From Hordeum vulgare subsp. vulgare (Eukaryota; Streptophyta; Magnoliopsida; Poales; Poaceae), in the NCBI RefSeq assembly GCF_904849725.1, contig NC_058519.1:651547387-651611386 (forward strand): 64,000 nucleotides of DNA, given 5' to 3'. Shown in pieces: positions 56,003-64,000 of the stretch. The stretch's first letter is position 1; the number at the start of each line of letters is the position of its first letter. The notes under the pieces were generated by a model. That model searched no databases. It was given only the letters and a program-made list of their open reading frames with translations, and was not told the origin of the DNA. Both the position numbers and the translations under genes were made by a program.

Positions 56003-56839
56003 TAATAGTTTATGGAACGACAGAATAGCTCAGAAATTTTAAAACATTCACAATTAATAAGAGTAATCATTGTGATGCTATCTCCGGCAACAAAACATTA
56101 TAAAAATATGATTTTAGGCATTTTTTATCAAACATACCTCCACACTCACCGGTTCTCAACGAAGCTATTGCGCCCTCTAATTGATCCAGCACAAGAGATT
56201 TTATGTGCTGCACGGGAGGGATCGCCTTTACATGCGGCGTTAGGGCGTCTTCAACGCGGATTCTCAAACCGTTCGTATTTGTCCGGAACACGCGGTCCGG
56301 ACCCTACAAATCATCCAACGGTGTTCTTTACTATCATTTTTCCGCAAACCGGAACCAAGCAAGAGGGCTTTGCGGGAGTTCGAACACCAACCGTGTGGTA
56401 CTCCGACACCCCAGGCCCCTCTAGTTTGGTTCCGGCAGCGAACGTTTAGCGGGCTGGCATGGTGTCAGCGGTGGGCGTGGTGCAGGGCATGGGCACCATC
56501 GTCATCCGTGCAGACGTCGTCCTGGCGTGATCAGTACAAGACTCCCTACTATTACGTCGTCAAGTAGCAGGGAGACGGTCCCTCGCATCCGGCTCCGGGC
56601 ACGTGCCTTACTACATCAATGTCAACACGGTGCCACATTCTGGGAGTGTGCATCGCCGCAGCTTATCATCATGATGATCCTATTTCCCTGATGCTTGGGA
56701 CAATGTTGAAATAACAAGGATGCCGAGAGCACATTCTTGACAGAACAATGCTGCTAGACATGCGCAACGAAATGATACACTTCGACATCACATCATCATA
56801 ATGTTATAAGTATAATTATACAAGTGTTAACGTATACTT
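56003..56839. other. Intergenic, unclassified
   Basis: 56190-56450 is GC-richer, with GGGCGTCTTCAACGCGG and CCGGACC motifs reminiscent of MITE ends, but no clear pair. Short frames show no domain. Confidence 0.45.
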
Positions 56840-57640
56840 ACTTCCTTGGACTATGAGAGTATCGAGTACCTTCATGCTGGACGAAGTAATTTGGGGTTCT
56901 TCAACCATTACCCATAATACGATGATTATAGTGGCAATTATTGGATACATCGAAAAAGTATATCTAGTGACTTGACAACACAAGATCAAGATTTTTGTTC
57001 TCCAATGATGGAGAAATATTCTTCAGGCCTTCTTAGTATTTCGGTATACATCATCGTTTGGCCATACACAGTCTGATATGATCAGGGGATACCAGAATAT
57101 GAGAACGAGAAAAGGGAACAAATCTGCTAACGTTGATAACTCAGTATTGTGATCAAGTCGTTGCTTCACAAGGATACCATTCAAATTCTCGCCTTGGGTT
57201 TTGTCAAGTAGCTAAATAAAGGGAATTGTGTATGTATACAAAATATATACTTGATAATTCGTATATGTGTAGGAGTCAATGCCTTATTATTCTCCAAAAG
57301 GAGTTCCGGGGTCATGTATACACATTACCGAACTTGTGGGGTCACATGCTTAAGGGGCATCGATTTGTTGAGTACTACAAGTGTTAGGAGCACGAGAGAA
57401 ACACACATGAAAATTTCCAAGAAGATAAAAAAATCAAAGAGAAAACCATTTTTTTCTGTGAAAAAAACAAGACTTACTGGAATGTCCTAGAAGCCAAAGA
57501 TCCCGGATTCCTTATTCTAAGAGGCACTAGAGGGTTGCTCCTTTGGTGGGCCTAGTGGAGTAGCCACTTGGGCCTAATTCCCATGTGAGGGCCAGAGCTC
57601 CCCTTTACCTATCACCAGTACTATCTATATAATATCCGTC
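56840..57640. repeat. Degenerate Gypsy-type LTR fragment
   Basis: Long non-coding stretch with phrases typical of Triticeae Gypsy LTRs, including GGAGTTCCGGGGTCATG, GTGGGGTCACATGCTTAAG, CACGAGAGAAAC and GAGGCACTAGAGGG. Neither a TG start nor a CA end can be placed. No internal region follows. Confidence 0.5.
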
Positions 57641-58341
57641 AGCATGAATATATCACCAGTACTATATTAAATGAATCTACCTATTGAAACGTGAACATAA
57701 ATATTACTAAGGGGATTTTTTCCCACGAACAAAAACAACAACACAGTACTTGCAGTTATGCAGTTATCACCTCAGAAGGGGGATCAAAGATTGACACACA
57801 ATATTTTCAATTACGTCATCTCCTTCTTGTTTGTTATTACTCGGATGATTAAAAAAACCTAATCACACACACTAATAAGGAAATTAGAAGCTAATCTAAA
57901 TTTAGAAAACTAAGATGATTGCAAGAAAACAAATTAGGACATACAATTTTCTAGCTGTACAAAGTATTAATAAACATAGCACATGAAATCACAACACGTC
58001 TAATCATGCAATGACCAATTACAATATTAACTTTTTCTTAATTATAATATCAAGCCCATCATGCATGTCAAAACAAATTGTATCATATGAAAGGACTATT
58101 GCTGATCTACAATATCAACAAATACTTGCTGTAAAAATTATGATTCTAGACTATCCTAAACTTTAAACAAAAGTACTAATTACAACTTAATGACAACACT
58201 AACAACATCGTGCATATGAAAAAAACACAGATGGACATAGCTAATATTGATCTACAACATTTGCAACTACATCCTGTCGAAATTAGTACTATAAGTGCAC
58301 CATATCTCGTCCGGTCACTTTCAAAAATTCAACATCACTTA
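57641..58341. other. AT-rich intergenic sequence, no gene seen
   Basis: It holds two related phrases (near 58085-58110 and 58240-58260, each TTGATCTACAA-like), suggesting a weak local duplication. No frames of interest. Confidence 0.5.
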
Positions 58342-58624
58342 CACTACAGGAATTAAGCATTTTGCCGTGAGGGCGCTATAGACAGCAAAGAGAGAATTAT
58401 AGATGGCAAAGATTTTATCGTCAGCCTGTGACGGCAAAAAATGTCGGCATATACAAAGTCGGTAAAGGGTAGTTTTGCCGTCTATCCTAATTTGCCGTCG
58501 GCTTTTGGCAATGTTTGCCTATAGTACGTTTTTGCCGTCACCTCAATATCCTTTGTCGTCTGCCCCGACAATAAACTGACGACAAAGAAATCCGTTGTAG
58601 GCAAAATTGTTGATTCATGTAGTG
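58342..58624. mobile_element. Small CACTA derivative, 283 bp
   Basis: Ends CACTACAGGAATTAAGC and, on the other strand, CACTACATGAATCAAC. TTA target duplication at 58339-58341 and 58625-58627. The interior repeats TTTGCCGTC and GACGGCAAA in both directions, the expected subterminal motifs. No coding. Confidence 0.9.
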
Positions 58625-58689
58625 TTAGCTAATTACAAGATACAAAAAAATTGCATGGCACATGTCACAAAAAAAACTCGTGTTTAGCA

Positions 58690-59435
58690 AAAAAAGGCTT
58701 TCTCCCCGCTTTATATATAAAGTAAAGACCGATCACATATCACATGCAAACGTATGTCACTATAACAGACGCACACACCCAAGGCTGGATACATAGACGC
58801 TGAGGGCAAGAACACTACCCCTAGTACTACAAGAGAAACCGGAGTTCTTAACCATGAACATGCCACCGCAAAGAGATGAAGCCGCATACGACGAACCGTG
58901 TGCTCCAAGGCGACGCCTTCAGAAAGGTTATGACACCAAATGCCGCCACCACCTGACCCGAGCTGAGGATCAGAGTTTCCCCTAAAGCAACACGACGGGC
59001 AATGAAAGCCGCGACGACTTCTTCAAGAAGGGAACGAGCTATGCCGCCGGCGGTCCGTCCGAAGATAGATCAGGTTTTCACCCCTGCAAACACTCACTAC
59101 CACCGGACGCCACACCCCGACGACCACGCTGCTCAAACGGTCATGGGCACCGGGCAACACATAGCCACGAGCTCTTCCCATGATCATCGCGACACCACGG
59201 CCAGGGACGCGCCCCGACATCCCAGACATGGACACCACCTCACCCGAGACCCACTGCTACCCCAACCAAAGGTACAAGCAGAAAGGACCCGCCTTTCGCA
59301 CCCCTCGGCTGTCCCCAACACCGAAACCGAAAAGAACGGCCAAAACTGGCCTCCATCGACCCGTCCTGTGGTGCCGGGCGCGAGACGAGCTCGGTCCTGC
59401 TGCCGGGCGCGAAAGAGGTTGGTCCTGTTGTCGGG
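58690..59435. repeat. GC-rich repeated sequence, left part (unclassified)
   Basis: It continues at 60996 after the solo LTR. A unit of about 30 bp with GCCGGGCGCGAGACGAG and GGTCCTGCTG is tandemly repeated at about 59370-59435 and 60991-61035. Several long frames exist on both strands because of high GC; none has a recognisable domain. It resembles high-copy Triticeae repeat sequence, possibly a non-LTR element flank. Confidence 0.5.
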
Positions 59436-60990
59436 AGATACTTGTGATCTGTGTTGGGTTTTTCGTGAAGAGGAATGGGTTATCACAATACAATGTGGGT
59501 AAGTATTTCCCTCAGTTATGAAACCAAGGTTTATCGAACCAATAGGAATATCAACCACAACCGTCTTCAACGGTTCTGCACAAAAGAACAAACAAGTTGC
59601 ACCCAACGCGGGCAAGAGGGTTGTCAATCCCCTTGGTCTCGTTATTTGCAAGCAAGTGAGATGTGTAGATAATTGTAAATTGCAAAATAAAATAAAAATA
59701 AGTAAATGGCAGCAAGGTATTGAAGATTTTGTAAATATATGATGAATAGACCTGGGGGTCATAGCTTTCCGTAATGGCATCTCTCATGAAAAACAACATA
59801 TGGTGGGTAAACAAATAATTGTTGGGATTTGATAGAAAAGCGGATAGTTATGCGATATTCCCGGCAATGATCTTGTGTATATAGGCATCACGTTCATAAA
59901 CAAATAGACCGACTCCTGCCTGCACCTATTACTATTACTCCACTCATCGATCATTATCCATCGTGCATCTAGAGTATTAACTAAAACAGAGTAATGCATG
60001 GAGAACGATGACATGATGTAGACAAAGTAAACTCAAGGAATATGAATAAACCCCATCATTTTATCCTTAGTAGCAGCAACACAAAGACGCATCTTGTCCC
60101 CTTCTATAACTGGGATATAGAAATTCGCCAGGTTGAACCTACTACAATGCACCTCTCTCATCGAAGAAATATCAATCTAGTTGGCCAAACTATTTCAATA
60201 GATCGGAGAGAATTACAAAGCTATCATAATCATGCACATAAGAATCATATCAGTATTGAGAGAAGACTCAAATATTTATCATGAATAATCTAAACATAAA
60301 CCCACATCGGATCCCAAAAAAACACCGCACAAAAGAATTAGATCATATGGATCAAAGTGAAGATGCGATGATCATTGTATTGAAGATCAAGAGAGAGAGA
60401 TAGAGAGATAGAGAGAGAGATTTCCATCTAGGTACTAGCTATGGACCCGTAGGCCTGTGGTGAACTACTCACACATCATCATGAGGGCAGCAAGGTTTTT
60501 GCAGAGGCCCTTCGTGATTGATCCCCCCCTCAGACAGGGTACCGAAACGGAGCTCCTGATGGCCTCCCGTCGAAACAGAGACTTGCGGCGGCATAAGAAG
60601 TGTTTCGGGACTGCCTCTAGGGTTTTTAGGATATATGAGAATTTATAAGCCACAGAACGGAGTCGGGAGGGCCTCAAGGGGCCCAGAAGCCATCAGGGTG
60701 CCCCCTAGGCCGCACTATGTTGGATTGTGGGAACCCTGGGGTGGCCTCCATCCTTCTTTTGATGCTCGTTGGTCTTCTTTTGGTCCAGAAAAATCTCCAA
60801 AACTTTGAGATTAATTGGACTTCGTTTGGTATTGGAAACCTGAAAAATGAAAACATGCAGAAAACAACACGTGGCACTAGGCACTGGGTCAATAGGTTAG
60901 TAAAATAAATAAATACCTAAAAAGTATTCTTGAATGATAATATATCAGCATGGAAGAATAAAAAATTATAAATACATTGGAGACGTATCA
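59436..60990 (-). mobile_element. Solo LTR of a Gypsy-type element, 1555 bp
   Basis: On the minus strand it begins TGATACGTCTCCAATG at 60990. The plus-strand start is AGATACTTGTG (expected TGATAC). Flanks TCGGG (59431-59435) and TCGTG (60991-60995) fit a target duplication with one mismatch, and the repeat units on both sides join when it is removed. No internal region is present, so recombination between LTRs has removed it. Confidence 0.8.
60390..60421. repeat. GA/GATA microsatellite
   Basis: GAGAGAGAGATAGAGAGATA-type run inside the solo LTR. Confidence 0.9.
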
Positions 60991-60995
60991 TCGTG

Positions 60996-61700
60996 CGCGA
61001 GACGAGGTTGGTCCTGCAGGCGGGCGCGAGATGAGCGATGGACCGTAGTCGGGGGAGGACCGAACATACGGCGAAGGCACCAACCAGACAACATGGAGCG
61101 GGACCGAAGGTCGAAACGTGCCACCTACACACGAGCCGACGCCGGAAAACCAGCCGCCGCCCGCGCCACCGGGAGGCCACTGCCTGGCCTCCACGCGGAG
61201 ACGCCCACTGCCGGAGCATCACCCACGTCGGGCCGCTGCGCCACCCGCACCGCCCACCCCGATCCCATAGACGGATCTAGGCGAGCGCATCACCACCAGC
61301 CCCACATCCGAGCAGCCACCGCCCCACGCTCCCATGAAGGTACGATGGACCTCAAGGAGCAGCAGGGGGAGCCACCGGCGGCCACCAGACCAGCCGCCGG
61401 CCGCCGATTGGATCCGCTCCCTCCAAATCCAGATTTTCTTCAACCAAAAACTCCCAACCGACGGGGTTCCTCACTCCCGCCACCATGCCGGCGTGCCGTG
61501 CGCCCGCGTGCCGTCGCCGCTCGAACACCCCGGCCCGCGCCATCGTCTTCAAGGAGGTAGTGAGGAACCCCGTCGGTCGGGCTTAGCCCGACGGCGCGCA
61601 TCGGTGGCGGCGAGGGAAGGGGGAGGAGAGGGAGCCCGACCCGGCGGCGCTATGGTTAGCCCTCCCGGTCACTGGCGGGAGCGACGTGGGAGGGGCGACT
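60996..61700. repeat. GC-rich repeated sequence, right part (unclassified)
   Basis: Continuation of 58690-59435. Arginine-, proline- and alanine-rich frames on both strands reflect base composition. GAGGAACCCCGTCGG occurs at 61562 and its inverse at 61458-61472, giving an inverted repeat around a GC-rich loop. Confidence 0.45.
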
Positions 61701-62830
61701 CATGTTTTACATAGCTCATATCTTGTGGTTCAACTTTTTAGTTTGCTTCTCCGACAAATAATACTCCAAATGCTCCAAATGACTTACCAAAATCATCAAC
61801 TAATGCCTAAACCAGAAGAGGATGCATAATTTGGAGCTAATCAAGAAAAACAAAAATAGCATCCATATGAACCAAAAACATATGAATGGATAGATCTTAT
61901 CATGATCAATATTTTCTTCAACCAAAACCAACCAACATCGTCCCTTCTCCCCGGTCGACGAAGGAGCTATCCCACCTCAAAAGAACATATAAACCGTCCC
62001 CAACCAAAAACATATAAACCGTCATCGAGGAGGCGGAGGCATGCACAGGTCGGCGGTTTTGATTTCTTCCATGCCACGAAAACACTGTCCAGCGGGCACG
62101 GGCACGGTTTTGATTGTCTTTACGCCTGTGTCGTCGCGCCGGCGACGGTGTAGTAGTGCGACCACTACCGCTTTGTGCCCAGCTCGTACGGCGTCTGGAG
62201 CGTGTGCCTGGCATGGCGCTGCCCGGCCAAGGCGAGCACCTGCTGCCCGTTGGAGCACCCCGGCTGCAGCAACGTCGGGAACTCCGTGAAGGCGACGAGA
62301 CCGAGGACGCTTGCCCGTCCGGGAGCTAGCTGTGCATCGAATTTTACGTCCGGACGCCATAGCCGGGCGGCCATGGGGTGCATGCGCCAGCTCCATAGAG
62401 GCGCGCCGCGGCCGCGCCATGCGCTGGGTGTCGGCAACCGGCCCGCGCGCGAGCCAGAGCTTTTCGCTGCGCTGCTCTCCGCTGATCGACAGAGTTTGTG
62501 GTCCAAGGACGCGTCGGTGCCAGGCAACCTCCGCGGCTCGGCCTCGCCCAGGACGGGCATCATCGGCCACCGCCAACGACGCCGCCGTGGATCCAGCCCG
62601 ACGAGTACGTGCCATTGCCTTCGAGGATATACAGTGCGACTTCCCGGAGGTCACGTCTCTGATCACGGGCAGCCCGCTCACGGAGACAAGGCGGAACCGG
62701 CGTCTATTGAGAATAGTTGACGGCAATGCATGCACACCGGTTTCGCCGCCCACAAGGGACATGCCGGCCGGAGCTCTTGCGTTCGAAGAAAAGATCATCA
62801 AGCGGAGGACGAACAACTCGAAGGAGTCTG
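61701..62830. other. AT-rich then GC-rich stretch, no recognised gene
   Basis: 61710-61990 is AT-rich non-coding. From 62030 it is very GC-rich, with overlapping long frames on both strands (up to 264 codons on the minus strand and 190 on the plus strand). None shows a domain I recognise and the compositions are arginine- and alanine-biased, so I do not call a gene. A decayed captured exon is possible. Confidence 0.4.
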
Positions 62831-63398
62831 TGGTGGAGCTGGGGCACGACGGTGGTACTCATGGGGTTACAGCCTTAGGATAGAGTCATAGGCCTCACAT
62901 ATAAGTCCTATCCAAGGACACCTCATTATTAACTTAAGGATCATAAGATACTTATCGTCTGGATTAACACAACCTTTCGTCCACTCGGTAAAGAACCACT
63001 CGGAGGATTATCTAATACTCGACGACTGGATTTCACTTGGTGAAGACCAGAAGCTACTCCAGCGAGGCTAAGGTCAGACATTAGACTACTGTAGTTAATG
63101 CCATTTATGGCATATGTTACATGTAACATATGCATTAAATCTCACTTATTGCACCCTTGAAGGCCGGACACTTATGAGGGGCAGCGCGCTCTATATAAGT
63201 TGCCCCTCCCCTCTTGCACAAGGATTCGCATTCTGTAACATCTATATTTCACTCGACACTAAAGCTCCAGAGCACTAAGACGTAGGGTTGTTATCTCCAC
63301 CGTAGAGGGACCTGAACTCATACAACCTTGCCGTAGCTAGGACTTTGCCCTCTACTTTTGTACCCTACATATCTACTGTCAGGCTTATATCCACGATA
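62831..63398 (+). repeat. 5' LTR of a Gypsy element (element F), left boundary unresolved
   Basis: It ends at CACGATA directly before a primer-binding site. It contains a TATA box (TATATAAG, 63192-63199) followed by a pyrimidine-rich start region (TTGCCCCTCCCC). The left end is a guess from typical LTR size. Confidence 0.55.
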
Positions 63399-63399
63399 G

Positions 63400-63411
63400 T
63401 TGGCGCCCGTC
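63400..63411 (+). other. Primer-binding site of element F
   Basis: TTGGCGCCCGTC follows the LTR after a base or two, the common arrangement in Triticeae Gypsy elements. Confidence 0.65.
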
Positions 63412-63565
63412 TTCGGGCAGGCTTCTAGGCGACTTCCGACAAGTTTTCGTTTTTTCTCCTTCACCATGTCTTCTGGCGGTGAACTGTGCCCGGGTTGCGA
63501 GATCATCTTCGGCACACTCGTCTTCGTCGCCGACGATTCGACATGGCTTCGGGAGGCGCCTCTCG

Positions 63566-64000
63566 ATGTCGAGGCGCTTCCAGTCCGCAGAGCAACGTTC
63601 TTCCGAGTGCGAGAGTTGCAGCCCTGTGGCGGAGATCTTCATGGCCGGCTCACATGAGAGCCCACCAAGGACCAATCGGGACAAGCGGGAAACCGGAGAG
63701 ACCTCGGGTGCGCGTCGTCATCCACGCCCTCCAGCATCCGGTCGGCGTTCTCATCATGACAATGTCGAGGTATTCCGCACACCTGTCCGCAACTTAGCTG
63801 CGGCCGCAAGGATCGCAGACTCCATCGAGCCGTCGAATTCAGAAGCGGGCGCAGGGGTGCAGCAGATCTGTGCCATGTTGCAGGCGGCGCAACAGCAGAA
63901 TTCCGCTGTTTCTCAGTCTTACAACAGACTGCACCGCAATTCTGTTCGAGGAGACATCGTTCGGTTGGTTTACAGCCCAGGCTCTCCCCAGCGTCGCGGA
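63566..64000 (+). CDS. Gag N-terminus of Gypsy element F, runs off the window
   Basis: 145 codons open to the window edge from ATG 63566 (MSRRFQSAEQRSS); a second in-frame ATG is at 63641 (MAGSHESPPR). The latter part has VFRTPVRNLAAAARIADSI and ICAMLQAAQQQNSAVSQSYNRLH, the helical N-terminal pattern seen in gag of Triticeae Gypsy elements. An alternative ATG at 63465 in another frame stops at 63657; a frameshift between the two is possible. The capsid core is outside the window. Confidence 0.6.
   Translation, partial: MSRRFQSAEQRSSECESCSPVAEIFMAGSHESPPRTNRDKRETGETSGARRHPRPPASGRRSHHDNVEVFRTPVRNLAAAARIADSIEPSNSEAGAGVQQICAMLQAAQQQNSAVSQSYNRLHRNSVRGDIVRLVYSPGSPQRRG

Noticed and set aside
56012..56449. 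145-codon plus-strand frame
   Set aside because: It begins in MITE-flanking sequence and spans GC-rich repeat-like phrases. No domain.
59002..59502. 166-codon plus-strand frame
   Set aside because: Arginine- and proline-rich, inside repeated GC-rich sequence and running into the solo LTR. No domain.
60934..61560. 208-codon plus-strand frame
   Set aside because: It starts inside the solo LTR and continues into GC-rich repeat. Composition-driven, with equally long frames on the other strand.
62022..62816. 264-codon minus-strand frame overlapping 181- and 190-codon plus-strand frames
   Set aside because: No recognisable domain on either strand and strong composition bias. Reported only as an unexplained GC-rich island.

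Overview
This window is typical of a Triticeae grass (wheat, barley, rye or Aegilops type) intergenic region with one clearly intact host gene. The evidence is the repeat content: a BARE/Angela-type Copia element with 1.8-kb LTRs, a Sabrina-type and two further Athila-lineage Gypsy elements, Stowaway MITEs with CTCCCTCCGT ends, and CACTA and Mutator-type elements. Species and chromosome cannot be told from the sequence.

Layout. 1-1662: 3' part of a decayed Copia element (minus) at the window edge. 1663-10432: the genic island. An intronless 800-codon G-type lectin S-receptor-like kinase gene lies at 7128-9530 (plus), with a TATA box at 7033. Its promoter is one of three diverged tandem copies (about 3105-3500, 4668-5380, 6565-7127). 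The middle copy still carries a start codon and signal peptide but stops after 22 codons. 10433-49092: one 38.7-kb nest. The Angela-like Copia element D (minus) was hit by the Sabrina-like Gypsy element C (16199-46147, minus). Element C was in turn hit by two elements of a single Athila-lineage family: A (16284-26436, minus) in its 3' LTR and B (28295-38476, plus) in its interior. Target-site duplications (TSDs) support each level. 49098-58624: a Stowaway MITE, a four-unit tandem repeat of about 222 bp, a MITE holding a 4.5-kb CACTA element (degraded transposase plus a captured gene, itself split by a Mutator-type hairpin MITE), an LTR remnant, and a small CACTA derivative. 58690-61700: GC-rich repeated sequence split by a solo LTR. 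62.8 kb to the end: 5' LTR, primer site and gag start of another Gypsy element that runs out of the window.

How it works together. The kinase is predicted to be a plasma-membrane receptor; nothing else here looks like a working host gene. None of the retrotransposons has an intact polyprotein. The most interesting pattern is in A, B and C. Each LTR carries a GC-rich hairpin just upstream of a TATA-like box, and each element also carries a diverged internal copy of the same hairpin segment directly upstream of its third ORF. In A and B this is followed by a good TATA box 83-85 nt before the ATG. I infer that ORF3 has its own promoter derived from the LTR promoter. A and B belong to one family yet carry different third ORFs that share only a C-terminal tail.
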